From Eubacterium xylanophilum ATCC 35991 (GTDB taxonomy: Bacteria; Bacillota; Clostridia; Lachnospirales; Lachnospiraceae): 64,000 nt of DNA. Every line of letters begins with the position of its first letter. Positions within the stretch are counted from its first letter, which is position 1. The position numbers were made by a program, and so were the translations under genes. Below the pieces are notes generated by a model that made no database searches, had not been told where the DNA came from, and saw nothing but the letters and a program-made list of their open reading frames with translations. Shown in pieces: positions 16,625 to 25,328 of this stretch. The stretch spans positions 1 through 64,000 of the forward strand of contig NZ_JAEB01000010.1 of NCBI RefSeq assembly GCF_000518685.1. The letters run 5' to 3'.

Positions 16625-16922
16625 TAGTAATTGAATATTACCGAAACCGATGACGCGGGGATAAAGGTAAGAGAGACGCTTACAGAGAGCTGGGGAGCTG
16701 AGAACCAGTAGTAGTTGCTTATTATAATGGGCCGCTGAGGGCATGGTCAAAGGTGACAATAGTTGCTGAGTATTCCATGACGTGAATGCATACGTGAGTT
16801 GCAAGGAGTATGTTGGTACTCTGATAAGTGTGTGGTAATCCACAAAGCAAGGTGGCACCGCGGTATTGATTATGATTTACCGTCCTTGATGATAATTAAG
16901 TTTATCATCAAGGACTTTTTTG
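16625..16922 (+). promoter_or_regulatory. T-box riboswitch (tRNA-Trp) controlling trpEGDCFBA
   Basis: This leader senses uncharged tRNA. Stem I carries the AGAGAG/CTGAGAACC elements (about 16684-16707), and a Trp codon TGG at 16728-16730 (AATGGGCCGCTGAG context) is the likely specifier; TGG at 16744-16746 is a second candidate. The T-box proper, AAGGTGGCACCGCGG, lies near 16849-16863. Its TGGC bulge would pair with a GCCA 3' end, as expected for bacterial tRNA-Trp with a G discriminator. A strong terminator follows, and the competing antiterminator would use the T-box. Codon, bulge and the downstream trp genes agree. Confidence 0.93.
16882..16922 (+). terminator. T-box-regulated intrinsic terminator
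   Basis: A perfect stem: GTCCTTGATGATAA (16882-16895) pairs with its complement ending at 16915, with a short loop and then seven T. It would form when tRNA-Trp is charged and stop transcription before trpE. Confidence 0.95.
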
Positions 16923-17017
16923 TTTATATGGATTAATTCTAGACATAATGCATATACAATGGGAATCGAGGATATCGTATAACACATGACGTCGGAGAAG
17001 TAGTAAGGAGGCGAATG

Positions 17018-18502
17018 ATGGTGAATATGATACCTGAAAAGGAAACAGCAAAGAAGTTTAAAGGAGAATACAATTATATTCCCGTATGTGCTGAGATTCT
17101 ATCAGACATTACGACACCTATAAAGGTGTTAAAAAAGCTAAAAGCAGTTAGCAATCATTGTTTTTTGTTGGAGAGCGTTGAGAATTTGGAAAAGACAGGA
17201 AGATATACTTTTTTAGGATTTGATCCAAAGCTCAATATAACATGTACCAATGGGTTGTTGACGGTAATTGATTCTAATGGAAATACTCTCAAAGAAGAGA
17301 GAGTTAATCATCCCAAGGAATATATAAATGAAGTGATTAATTCACACAAAAGTCCGAGAATTGCGGGGTTACCTTCATTTACCGGCGGATTGGTCGGATA
17401 CTTTTCATTTGACTATATTAAGTATGCGTTTCCAACTCTAAATCTTGATGCAAAGGATGAAGAAAACTTTAGAGACGTGGATCTTATGTTGTTTGATAAA
17501 GTGATAGCATTTGACAATATACGAAATAAAATCAGTATAATTGTAAATGCATCTTTGGATGATTTAGATAAAAGTTATGATGATGCAGCAAAGAAGATTG
17601 AAGAGATAATTGATATTATCGAGAAGGGCGAAGATGCAGAAATCAGTGAACCAAAGCTTCTATCTGAATTCAAACCAATGTTTGAAAAAGAAGAGTTTTG
17701 TTCAATGGTTGAGAAAGCCAAGAATTACATATTTGAGGGAGATATATTCCAGGCGGTGCTATCCAATCGAATGGAAGCAAAGTTTGAAGGTAGTCTCTTC
17801 GAAGCATATAGAATTCTAAGGAGTCTTAATCCATCACCATATATGTTCTATTTTAGCGGTGATGATATGGAAGTTGCAGGAGCTTCACCGGAGACACTTG
17901 TAAAGTTAGAAGATGGAATCTTACATACATATCCTTTGGCGGGAACTAGACCGAGAGGAAAGGATGAAGCCGAGGATGCCATGTTGGAAGAAGAGCTATT
18001 ACAAGATGAGAAAGAGTTGGCTGAGCATAACATGCTAGTGGACTTGGGAAGAAATGATCTGGGTAAAGTCAGCGAATTTGGAACTGTTGAGATGGAAGAC
18101 TATATGTCAGTGTCAAGGTATTCTCACGTTATGCACATCGGCTCAACTGTTAGAGGTGTTATGAGAAAAGACATTCCTATCACAGAGGCAATTGATGCTA
18201 TTCTACCGGCGGGAACTTTGTCTGGTGCACCTAAGATAAGAGCATGTGAGATAATCAACGAGCTCGAGAATAATAAGAGAGGAATTTACGGTGGAGCAAT
18301 AGGATATATTGATTTTACCGGAAACCTTGACACTTGTATAGCAATCAGAATTGCTTATAAGAAAAATGGCAAACTTTTTGTTAGATCCGGAGCTGGTATC
18401 GTGGCAGATAGTCAACCGGAGAAGGAATTCGAAGAGTGTATTAATAAGGCAAAAGCTGTTGTAAAAGCAGTTGAGATGTCAAGTGAAAGGGAGGGATTAT
18501 AA
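17018..18502 (+). CDS. trpE: Anthranilate synthase component I
   Basis: About 494 residues. It converts chorismate to anthranilate using ammonia supplied by the TrpG subunit, the first step of tryptophan synthesis. Visible are the feedback-site LLES motif (50-53), where tryptophan binds, and the chorismate-binding C-terminal half with GASPETL, PLAGTRPRG, DLGRNDLG and the GTLSGAPK signature. Length is normal. Of the adjacent ATGs (17015, 17018), 17018 is better spaced from AAGGAGG (17005-17011). First gene of the T-box-controlled operon; its TAA overlaps the trpG ATG by one base. Confidence 0.98.
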   Translation: MVNMIPEKETAKKFKGEYNYIPVCAEILSDITTPIKVLKKLKAVSNHCFLLESVENLEKTGRYTFLGFDPKLNITCTNGLLTVIDSNGNTLKEERVNHPKEYINEVINSHKSPRIAGLPSFTGGLVGYFSFDYIKYAFPTLNLDAKDEENFRDVDLMLFDKVIAFDNIRNKISIIVNASLDDLDKSYDDAAKKIEEIIDIIEKGEDAEISEPKLLSEFKPMFEKEEFCSMVEKAKNYIFEGDIFQAVLSNRMEAKFEGSLFEAYRILRSLNPSPYMFYFSGDDMEVAGASPETLVKLEDGILHTYPLAGTRPRGKDEAEDAMLEEELLQDEKELAEHNMLVDLGRNDLGKVSEFGTVEMEDYMSVSRYSHVMHIGSTVRGVMRKDIPITEAIDAILPAGTLSGAPKIRACEIINELENNKRGIYGGAIGYIDFTGNLDTCIAIRIAYKKNGKLFVRSGAGIVADSQPEKEFEECINKAKAVVKAVEMSSEREGL

Positions 18503-19077
18503 TGATATTATTAATAGATAATTATGACTCATTTTCCTATAATCTTTACCAAGTAGTTGGAGTAATTAATCCAGATATTAAAGTAATTAGAAATGATGAG
18601 TATACAGTTGATCAGATAGAAGAGATGAAACCAAGTCATATAATAATATCTCCTGGTCCCGGACGTCCGGAGAATGCGGGGATATGCGAGGAAGTCGTTA
18701 AAAGATTCAAGAATAGAATACCGATACTTGGCGTATGTCTTGGACATCAAGGAATATGTGAGGCGCTAGGTGCCAAGATAACATATGCTAAGGAGCTTAT
18801 GCATGGTAAAACGTCTGTTGTAGATATCGACAACGGAACATTTATCTTCTCTGGATTAAAGAGCAAGATAAAAGTTGCGAGATATCATTCTTTGGCAGTT
18901 GATGAATCGACGCTGCCAGATGAACTGGGCGTTATCGGAAGAGCCGATGATGGTGAAATAATGGCTGTAAGCAATAAAGAAGGTCTTGTATATGGATTGC
19001 AGTTCCATCCGGAGTCGATTCTCACACCTGACGGAAGGAAGATTATGGAGAATTTCCTTGCAATAGAGATTGCATAA
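18502..19077 (+). CDS. trpG: Anthranilate synthase component II, glutamine amidotransferase
   Basis: A 191-residue class I glutaminase that feeds ammonia to TrpE. It shows NYDSFSYNL at the N-terminus, the oxyanion loop SPGPGRP, the nucleophile Cys in GVCLGHQG and the His-Glu pair in FHPESI. The start overlaps the trpE stop by one base (TAATG), implying coupled, equimolar translation. It is a separate gene, not fused to trpD or trpE. A possible dual role with folate synthesis (PabA) cannot be excluded, as no pabA is seen here. Confidence 0.97.
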   Translation: MILLIDNYDSFSYNLYQVVGVINPDIKVIRNDEYTVDQIEEMKPSHIIISPGPGRPENAGICEEVVKRFKNRIPILGVCLGHQGICEALGAKITYAKELMHGKTSVVDIDNGTFIFSGLKSKIKVARYHSLAVDESTLPDELGVIGRADDGEIMAVSNKEGLVYGLQFHPESILTPDGRKIMENFLAIEIA

Positions 19078-19126
19078 ATAGACCATATAATATAATTGAA
19101 GTTTAATTTTGAATGGAGGAATTGTT

Positions 19127-20146
19127 ATGATTAAAGAAGCAATAGGTAAATTAGTTAATGGACAGGATTTGGAAAGAGAAGAAGTTTTAAGAGTAATGAC
19201 AGAGATTATGTCTGGAGAAGCAGAGCAGGCACAGGCCGCATCTTATCTCACATCACTTCACATGAAGGGTGAGACAGTAGAAGAGATATCTGCTTCTGCA
19301 GAGGGAATGAGAAGTTTTGCAAGAAGACTAGATAGACACGGTGCAGAGGTTATCGACATTGTTGGAACTGGCGGAGATAAGTCCAATTCCTTCAATATTT
19401 CTACAGCAGCTGCTGTTGTTACAAGCGCATGCGGAGTGAAGGTTGCAAAGCACGGAAATAGAGCGGCATCAAGTAAGTGCGGTACAGCAGATTGTCTCGA
19501 AGAACTTGGTGTAAATATTGAGATAGAACCAGAGGATAATGCCAAGGTGTTGCAGGATACAAATATGTGCTTTATGTTTGCGCAAAAGTATCATCCGGCC
19601 ATGAGATATGTGGGACCAATCAGAAAGTCCATCGGAATTCCTACAGTATTTAATATCCTTGGACCACTTACTAATCCAGCTTATAATACACACCAGCTCT
19701 TGGGTGTCTATGACGAGAGCCTACTTGAGCCGGTTGCCAACGCACTTAAGGATCTTGGACAAAAGGCAGCAATGGTTGTATATGGAACGGATGGATTAGA
19801 TGAAATCAGCCTCAGCGCCCCAACTAAGGTATATGAGTTGAGAGATGGAGATATTACATCGTACGAAATCAATCCGGAGGATTATGGTCTGGAAAAATGT
19901 TCCAAGGATGAGCTTGTTGGAGGAACACCTGAGGAGAATGCGAGGATTCTTCTTGGAGTTGTTAAGGGAGAGATAAATGGTCCGAAGAGAGATGCGGTAC
20001 TTCTGAATGCCGGAGCAGCTATCCATATCATGAAAGGCGTTTCAATAAAAGAGGGAATTGAGATTGCAAGAGAAGCTATTGATTCAGGAAAAGCTTATGA
20101 ACAATTGACAAGTTTTATTGCGGCAACAAATGCAGTTGCAGTATAA
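19127..20146 (+). CDS. trpD: Anthranilate phosphoribosyltransferase
   Basis: About 339 residues. It joins anthranilate to PRPP. The PRPP-binding GTGGDKSNSFNIST and the KHGNRAASSKCGTAD loop are intact, as are the N-terminal helical bundle and the acidic DGLDE stretch. The ribosome site GGAGG sits just before ATG 19127; an upstream in-frame TTG overlaps that site and was rejected. It lies 49 bases after trpG, the largest gap in the operon. Confidence 0.97.
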   Translation: MIKEAIGKLVNGQDLEREEVLRVMTEIMSGEAEQAQAASYLTSLHMKGETVEEISASAEGMRSFARRLDRHGAEVIDIVGTGGDKSNSFNISTAAAVVTSACGVKVAKHGNRAASSKCGTADCLEELGVNIEIEPEDNAKVLQDTNMCFMFAQKYHPAMRYVGPIRKSIGIPTVFNILGPLTNPAYNTHQLLGVYDESLLEPVANALKDLGQKAAMVVYGTDGLDEISLSAPTKVYELRDGDITSYEINPEDYGLEKCSKDELVGGTPEENARILLGVVKGEINGPKRDAVLLNAGAAIHIMKGVSIKEGIEIAREAIDSGKAYEQLTSFIAATNAVAV

Positions 20147-20188
20147 AGATTACTTGTGTTTATATCTTGGAAGCAAAGGAGTATGGTG

Positions 20189-20968
20189 ATGATTTTAGAT
20201 GAAATAGCTGATTGTACCAGGACCAGAGTTGAGGAATGCAAGAGAAAAACACCTCTGGATGAGATGAAGAGGATAGCGCTTGACATGCCGGCGAAGAGTG
20301 ATTTTCCCTTTTATAAAGCACTTTCTAAGGAGAGTTTGTCCTTTATCTGTGAGGTGAAGAAAGCTTCACCTTCGAAGGAAATTATAGCGGAAGATTTTCC
20401 TTATCTTGAAATTGCAAGAGAATACGAAAAAGCCGGAGCCGATGCCATATCATGTTTGACTGAACCAAAGTATTTTCTTGGGAGAGATGAATACTTGCGA
20501 GAGATTGCAGCAGAAGTAAGCATACCGGTACTTCGCAAAGACTTTACAGTAGATTCTTATATGATCTATGAAGCAAGAGCTCTCGGGGCATCAGCAGTGT
20601 TGCTTATTTGTTCGATTCTGGAGAAGAACCAATTGCAAGAATATGCATTACTGGCCGAGGAATTAGGTTTATCTACACTTGTAGAAGCGCACGACTCTGA
20701 AGAAATAGGTATGGCCTTGGAGATTGGTGCAAAGATAATAGGAGTGAATAACAGAAATCTCAAAAATTTCGAGGTGGATGTTAATAATTCTGGCAACCTA
20801 AGAAAGCTTGTTCCGGAGGATGTTGTCTTTGTTTCCGAGAGCGGAATTAAGAATCGAAGTGACATCGAAAAGCTAGAGGCTAACGGAACTAATGCGGTTT
20901 TAATAGGAGAAACTTTGATGAGAAGTTCTGATAAAAAAGCGGCGTTAGATGAATTGAAAGGTTTGTGA
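20189..20968 (+). CDS. trpC: Indole-3-glycerol-phosphate synthase
   Basis: About 259 residues, a TIM barrel that closes the indole ring. It shows the catalytic EVKKASPSKE strand, DAISCLTEP, the LRKDFTVD strand, GVNNRNLKNFEVD and the phosphate-binding SESGIK and IGETLM loops. AAAGGAG at 20175-20181 is seven bases from ATG 20189; nearer in-frame starts (ATG 20183) are too close. It is not fused to trpF, unlike in enterobacteria. Confidence 0.97.
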   Translation: MILDEIADCTRTRVEECKRKTPLDEMKRIALDMPAKSDFPFYKALSKESLSFICEVKKASPSKEIIAEDFPYLEIAREYEKAGADAISCLTEPKYFLGRDEYLREIAAEVSIPVLRKDFTVDSYMIYEARALGASAVLLICSILEKNQLQEYALLAEELGLSTLVEAHDSEEIGMALEIGAKIIGVNNRNLKNFEVDVNNSGNLRKLVPEDVVFVSESGIKNRSDIEKLEANGTNAVLIGETLMRSSDKKAALDELKGL

Positions 20969-20972
20969 TGTC

Positions 20973-21593
20973 ATGAGAGTCAAGTACTGTGGGATGATGA
21001 GAGATGAGGATATTAGGGTTGTCAACAAGTTGCTTCCTGAATATGTTGGATTTATATTCGCAGAATCCCCTAGGCAAATAACTGAAGAGAAAGCGAGAAG
21101 GTTCAGAGATATGCTTGACAAAAGGATACAAACTGTCGGAGTATTTGTCAATGAAGATATAATGACAGTTGCATATTATCTGAAAAATAGTATAATAGAT
21201 ATTGCACAGCTTCACGGCAATGAGGACTTGGAATATGTTGAAAAGCTAAAAGAGATGACGGGAAAGCCAGTTATCAAAGCCTTTGCCGTGAGAAGTGAAG
21301 ATGATATTATCAATGCTATGAAATACAAGGTGGATTACTATTTATTTGATGCTTACAGTAAGGCAAGAGCTGGTGGAAACGGCAAGGTTTTTAATTGGGA
21401 AATCTTGAAGAAATATAGCCAGCAAGTTGACAGACCATTTTTCCTTGCTGGAGGGTTAACAGCCGATAATGTAGAAGAGGCTATGGACGTGGGAGCGTAT
21501 GCCCTTGATCTTAGTTCGGGACTTGAGACAGAAGGTCGCAAGGATCCGGAAAAGATGGAATTGATAATGGATATTATTAGGAGGTCAAAATGA
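20973..21593 (+). CDS. trpF: Phosphoribosylanthranilate isomerase
   Basis: A 206-residue TIM barrel that performs the Amadori rearrangement. It shows the catalytic Cys in [23 protein letters not shown], the QLHGNED motif, the catalytic Asp in YLFDAYS and the phosphate site [10 protein letters not shown], plus DLSSGLE. It starts four bases after trpC, and its TGA overlaps the trpB ATG (ATGA), so the genes are tightly coupled. Confidence 0.97.
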   Translation: MRVKYCGMMRDEDIRVVNKLLPEYVGFIFAESPRQITEEKARRFRDMLDKRIQTVGVFVNEDIMTVAYYLKNSIIDIAQLHGNEDLEYVEKLKEMTGKPVIKAFAVRSEDDIINAMKYKVDYYLFDAYSKARAGGNGKVFNWEILKKYSQQVDRPFFLAGGLTADNVEEAMDVGAYALDLSSGLETEGRKDPEKMELIMDIIRRSK

Positions 21594-22774
21594 GTAAAGG
21601 AAGATTCGGTATTCACGGTGGACAGTATATACCTGAGACACTAATGAATGCTATTAATGAAGTTGAGGAAGCATATAATAAATACAAAGAAGATCCTGAA
21701 TTTAATAGAGAATTAACAGAGCTGTACAATGAGTATGCAGGCCGTCCAAGCCGACTTTATTATGCAAGTAGAATGACAGAGGATTTGGGCGGAGCGAAGA
21801 TTTATCTCAAGAGAGAGGATCTTAATCACACTGGATCCCATAAGATCAATAATGTTCTCGGTCAGATGCTTTTGGCCAAGAAGATGGGCAAAACTCGCGT
21901 TATCGCAGAGACAGGTGCAGGACAGCATGGTGTTGCAACCGCAACTGTGGCAGCTATGATGAATATGGAATGCGAGATATTCATGGGAAGTGAAGACTGC
22001 GAGAGACAGGCTCTCAATGTATATAGAATGCGTCTTCTGGGTGCCAAAGTTCATCCAGTTGAGACGGGAACTAAGACTCTCAAGGATGCAGTATCAGAGA
22101 CATTTAAAGAATGGACAAGAAGAATAGATGACACTCATTACGTTCTCGGATCTGTTATGGGACCATATCCATTTCCGGAAATGGTCAGAAGCTTTCAAGC
22201 TGTTATCAGTCGCGAGATAAAGCAGCAAATGCTTGAAAAAGAAGGACGACTTCCCGATGTGGTTATGGCATGCGTCGGTGGCGGATCAAATGCTATCGGA
22301 GCATTTTACCACTTTATAGAAGATAAGGATGTCAGGCTCATAGGTTGCGAGGCAGCAGGTAGGGGAATCGATACCTTTGAAACCGCTGCTACTATCAATA
22401 CAGGAAAGCTTGGAATATTTCACGGGATGAAATCATACTTCTGCCAAGATGAGTACGGACAGATTGCTCCTGTTTACTCGATTTCTGCAGGACTGGATTA
22501 TCCTGGAATCGGGCCGGAGCATGCTAATCTTCATGATACAGGACGAGCTGAGTATGTGGCAGTTACAGATGATGAGGCAGTTGATGCTTTTGAGTACCTA
22601 TCTCGAATCGAGGGAGTTATTCCAGCTATTGAGAGTGCCCATGCAGTTGCCCATGCAATCAAGCTTGCGCCTACTCTTGATAAAGATAAGATAATTGTAA
22701 TTAACGTTTCGGGACGTGGTGATAAGGACGTTGCGGCTATTGCAAGATATAGAGGGGAGAATTTGTATGAGTAA
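21590..22774 (+). CDS. trpB: Tryptophan synthase beta chain
   Basis: A 394-residue pyridoxal-phosphate enzyme joining indole and serine. The cofactor Lys is Lys85 in HTGSHKIN. The phosphate loop GGGSNAIG, the AETGAGQHG loop with its catalytic Glu, and ...[16 protein letters not shown] are all present. This is the ordinary TrpB1 type with normal length. It overlaps trpF by four bases and trpA by eight, in line with the alpha-beta complex it forms. Confidence 0.98.
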   Translation: MSKGRFGIHGGQYIPETLMNAINEVEEAYNKYKEDPEFNRELTELYNEYAGRPSRLYYASRMTEDLGGAKIYLKREDLNHTGSHKINNVLGQMLLAKKMGKTRVIAETGAGQHGVATATVAAMMNMECEIFMGSEDCERQALNVYRMRLLGAKVHPVETGTKTLKDAVSETFKEWTRRIDDTHYVLGSVMGPYPFPEMVRSFQAVISREIKQQMLEKEGRLPDVVMACVGGGSNAIGAFYHFIEDKDVRLIGCEAAGRGIDTFETAATINTGKLGIFHGMKSYFCQDEYGQIAPVYSISAGLDYPGIGPEHANLHDTGRAEYVAVTDDEAVDAFEYLSRIEGVIPAIESAHAVAHAIKLAPTLDKDKIIVINVSGRGDKDVAAIARYRGENLYE

Positions 22775-23537
22775 GATTAGAGAAGCCTTTGCAAACGGCA
22801 AAGCATTTATCCCATTTTTGACCTGCGGTGACCCATCGCTGGAGGCCACGAAGAAAAATGTTCTGGCAATGGTGAGAGCTGGCGCAGACCTCATCGAGCT
22901 TGGGATACCTTTTTCCGATCCCACAGCAGAAGGTGAAGTGATCATGGATGCCAGTCTCAGAGCCCTAAATGCTGGAACAACTACTGACAAAGTATTTTCC
23001 ATGGTAGAGGAGCTTAGAAGTGAGATTGATACTCCTATGGTATTTATGACATATGCCAATGTGCTTTTCTCATATGGAATCGAGAGATTCGCCAAGAGAA
23101 GCAAGGAGGTAGGAATAGATGGATTTATCCTTCCGGATATCCCATATGAGGAAAAAGAAGAATTTGAGGAACCATGTAAGAAATACGGCTTAGATCTGAT
23201 TTCTCTTGTGGCACCTACAAGTCACGACAGAATCAAGATGATTGCCGGAGATGCCAGTGGATTTTTGTATTGTGTATCTAGTCTTGGGGTAACAGGTGTT
23301 CGCGCCAAGATAAGTACAGATATCGGCGGAATGATAGACATTGCCAAGAGTGTCTCTGATATTCCATGTGCAGTTGGATTTGGCATATCTACACCGGAGC
23401 AAGCTGGGGAAATGTCCCGATTTGCCGACGGTGTTATCGTTGGATCTGCCATCGTCAAAATCTGCCAAGAGTATGGCGAGGAGGCAGCTGCTCACATCGA
23501 AGAATATGTCAAGAAGATGAAGGAAGCAATTAGTTAA
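22767..23537 (+). CDS. trpA: Tryptophan synthase alpha chain
   Basis: About 256 residues. It cleaves indole-glycerol phosphate and passes indole to TrpB. The catalytic Glu44 (ELGIPFSDP) is present. The second acidic residue, Asp60 in the E. coli enzyme, is Glu55 here (TAEGEV), a conservative change that I believe also occurs in other clostridial TrpA. The phosphate loops (GFGIS, VGSAIV) are intact. ATG 22767 overlaps trpB by eight bases, with AGAGGGGAG upstream. Last gene of the operon; no classical terminator is visible, only the inverted repeat before the next gene. Confidence 0.97.
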   Translation: MSKIREAFANGKAFIPFLTCGDPSLEATKKNVLAMVRAGADLIELGIPFSDPTAEGEVIMDASLRALNAGTTTDKVFSMVEELRSEIDTPMVFMTYANVLFSYGIERFAKRSKEVGIDGFILPDIPYEEKEEFEEPCKKYGLDLISLVAPTSHDRIKMIAGDASGFLYCVSSLGVTGVRAKISTDIGGMIDIAKSVSDIPCAVGFGISTPEQAGEMSRFADGVIVGSAIVKICQEYGEEAAAHIEEYVKKMKEAIS

Positions 23538-23554
23538 AATCTAGATAAATATAG

Positions 23555-23626
23555 TCCTAATATATGATTTATTTGCACAACATAAGTGATAGAATGAACT
23601 AGTAGTAAAAAAATCATATGTTAGGA
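23555..23626. repeat. 16-bp inverted repeat overlapping the next ribosome site
   Basis: Arms 23555-23570 (starting TCCTAATATATG) and 23611-23626 (ending CATATGTTAGGA) are complementary at 15 of 16 positions, the other being a G-T pair. The loop is 40 bases. The right arm covers the start of GGAGGG (23624-23629), the ribosome site of the following gene, so pairing would hide it. There is no T run after it, so it is not a standard terminator. Confidence 0.6.
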
Positions 23627-23634
23627 GGGCAATT

Positions 23635-24351
23635 ATGGGTTTATTTGACAAGAAATTTTGCGATGTCTGTGGTGAGAAGATCAAGCTTTTGGGAAATCGC
23701 AAGTTAGAAGACGGAAATTTATGTAAAAGTTGTGCATCAAAGCTATCCCCTTGGTTTAGCGAGAGAAGACACTCTACGGTGGCAAGTATCAAGGAACAGC
23801 TTGCATATCGTGAAGCAAACAAGGAGAAAGTTGAGAGATTTCACTCGACAAAAACAATTGGTGACAGAACCAAAGTTTACCTCGATGAGGCTGCAAAAAA
23901 CTTTATGGTAACATCCGCGGGAAATATTAGAGAGGCCAATCCAGATGTGCTAGCTTTTGCAGATGTCACAGGATGTCATCTCGATATCGATGAGGATAAG
24001 TACGAAGAAAAGTTTACAGACGACGAGGGAAATGAAAAGAGTTATAATCCCCCAAGATATCGCTATGAATATGATTTTACAATTATTATAAATGTAAATA
24101 ATCCATATTTTGATGATATTAGATTTAGATTAAACAGTAGTTCAGTTGAGGGTGACTCCAGGGTTGAGTATGATAAATACAAAGATATGGGCGAAGAGAT
24201 AGTGGCAGCACTGACAAACATTCACGAGGAAGTCCGTGAACAAACTATCTCGGCAAACGAGCCTAAAAAGACAATTGTATGTCCATTCTGCGGGGCAACA
24301 GGAATTCCAACAGCAGCAGGAACATGCGAATACTGCGGAGCATCACTCTAG
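23635..24351 (+). CDS. DUF4428 protein with N- and C-terminal zinc ribbons
   Basis: A 238-residue cytoplasmic protein. The N-terminus has a two-CxxC zinc knuckle (CDVCGEK...CKSC, about 8-33) followed by KLSPWFSERR, the DUF4428 signature. The middle is a beta-rich domain of unknown role (about 85-205). The C-terminus is a second zinc ribbon (CPFCGATG...CEYCGASL). The function of the family is not known to me; zinc ribbons at both ends suggest binding of nucleic acid or protein. It is 10 bases from nadE, so the two are probably cotranscribed. Confidence 0.85.
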   Translation: MGLFDKKFCDVCGEKIKLLGNRKLEDGNLCKSCASKLSPWFSERRHSTVASIKEQLAYREANKEKVERFHSTKTIGDRTKVYLDEAAKNFMVTSAGNIREANPDVLAFADVTGCHLDIDEDKYEEKFTDDEGNEKSYNPPRYRYEYDFTIIINVNNPYFDDIRFRLNSSSVEGDSRVEYDKYKDMGEEIVAALTNIHEEVREQTISANEPKKTIVCPFCGATGIPTAAGTCEYCGASL

Positions 24352-24361
24352 AGGGAAAGAT

Positions 24362-25117
24362 ATGAATAGTTATGAGTTTAATGCAAAGAGCACAAAAGAC
24401 GAATTAGTTTCATGGATACAGAAGTTTTTCGAGGAAAATGGACCAACATGTAATGCAATTGTTGGTATTTCCGGTGGAAAAGATTCATCGGTAGTTGCGG
24501 CGCTGTGTGTAGAGGCTCTTGGTAAAGAAAGGGTAATCGGCGTGCTCATGCCATGTGGCATTCAATCAGATATTGATGCAGCCAAATTATTGGTTGAAAC
24601 ACTTGGAATCAAGAGTTATGAAATCAATATTAAGGATGCGGTTGATGGCGTCACAAAGGAAATATCTTCAGTAATGGATTTTTCCGATCAGGCGAAGATC
24701 AATCTTCCACCAAGAATCAGAATGTCTGTGCTTTATGCCGTTGGACAGAATAACAACGGAAGAGTAGCTAATACATGTAATCTTTCAGAAGATTGGGTCG
24801 GATATGCAACAAGATATGGAGACGGAGCGGGCGACTTCAGCCCACTATCAAATCTAACTGTTACAGAAGTAAGAGCAATAGGAAGGGAACTTGGCTTGCC
24901 GTCAAAGCTTGTTGATAAGGTTCCGATTGATGGATTATGTGGACAAACTGATGAAGAAAAACTCGGTTTTACTTACGAAGAATTAGATCGCTACATACGC
25001 GAAGGCGAGGAACCATCTAAGGAGATTAAGGAAAGAATTGATAGGCTTCATGAATTGAATCTCTTTAAACTCCAGAAGATGCCATCGTTTGAATTGTCTT
25101 ACGACTGTAAGGAGTAA
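24362..25117 (+). CDS. nadE: NAD synthetase, ammonia-type
   Basis: About 251 residues. It amidates deamido-NAD to NAD with ATP. It carries the PP-loop SGGKDSS (about 37-43), NTCNLSEDWVGYATRYGDGAGDFSP and the PSKLVDKVP...DGLCGQTDE segment. There is no glutaminase domain, so it uses free ammonia. The last seven codons (LSYDCKE) and the stop lie in the first copy of a dispersed repeat, so the original C-terminus was probably replaced. Start ATG 24362 follows AGAGGGAAAG; the longer upstream frame was rejected because it runs inside the DUF4428 gene. Confidence 0.96.
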   Translation: MNSYEFNAKSTKDELVSWIQKFFEENGPTCNAIVGISGGKDSSVVAALCVEALGKERVIGVLMPCGIQSDIDAAKLLVETLGIKSYEINIKDAVDGVTKEISSVMDFSDQAKINLPPRIRMSVLYAVGQNNNGRVANTCNLSEDWVGYATRYGDGAGDFSPLSNLTVTEVRAIGRELGLPSKLVDKVPIDGLCGQTDEEKLGFTYEELDRYIREGEEPSKEIKERIDRLHELNLFKLQKMPSFELSYDCKE

Positions 25118-25272
25118 GACCAGCAATATGCGATTCACAAAATGTCTTACGACCGGAGGGAGTAAGACCAGCGGAATGCGTTTCCATTGAATTGTCTTAC
25201 GACTGTAAGGAGTAAGACCAGCAATATGCGATTCACAAAATGTCTTACGACCGGAGGGAGTAAGACCAGCGG
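25096..25272 (+). repeat. Cluster of four GTCTTAC...GTAAGAC palindromic repeats
   Basis: Four copies of a 25-base core, GTCTTAC + 11 bases + GTAAGAC, start at 25096, 25144, 25194 and 25242. Each is followed by CCAGC and an ATGCG tail. Two variants alternate (GACTGTAAGGA and GACCGGAGGGA inside the loop), and the pair recurs with a 98-base period, so the block arose by duplication of a two-copy unit. The same element in the opposite direction lies at 29119-29161. It resembles REP/BIME-type elements; each copy can fold into a short hairpin. Confidence 0.85.
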
Positions 25273-25273
25273 A

Positions 25274-25319
25274 ATGCGGATGAAATGCCCCAAACGGGCA
25301 AACCATCCGTATTTTTTTT
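25274..25319 (+). terminator. Terminator downstream of nadE
   Basis: Arms ATGCGGATG (from 25274) and CATCCGTAT (to 25312) enclose a second small stem (GCCC/GGGC), followed by eight T. It uses the tail of the last repeat copy as its left arm. The convergent MATE gene ends just beyond it. Confidence 0.85.
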
Positions 25320-25328
25320 CTATAATTA

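Noticed and set aside
23573-23595. Promoter-like TTGCAC and TAGAAT before the DUF4428 gene
   Set aside because: The two boxes are only 11 bases apart, too close for sigma-A.
25096-25272. Repeats spaced by short stretches, like a small CRISPR array
   Set aside because: Only four copies in two variants; the intervening stretches are themselves repeated with a 98-base period, no cas genes are near, and a lone inverted copy lies 4 kb away.
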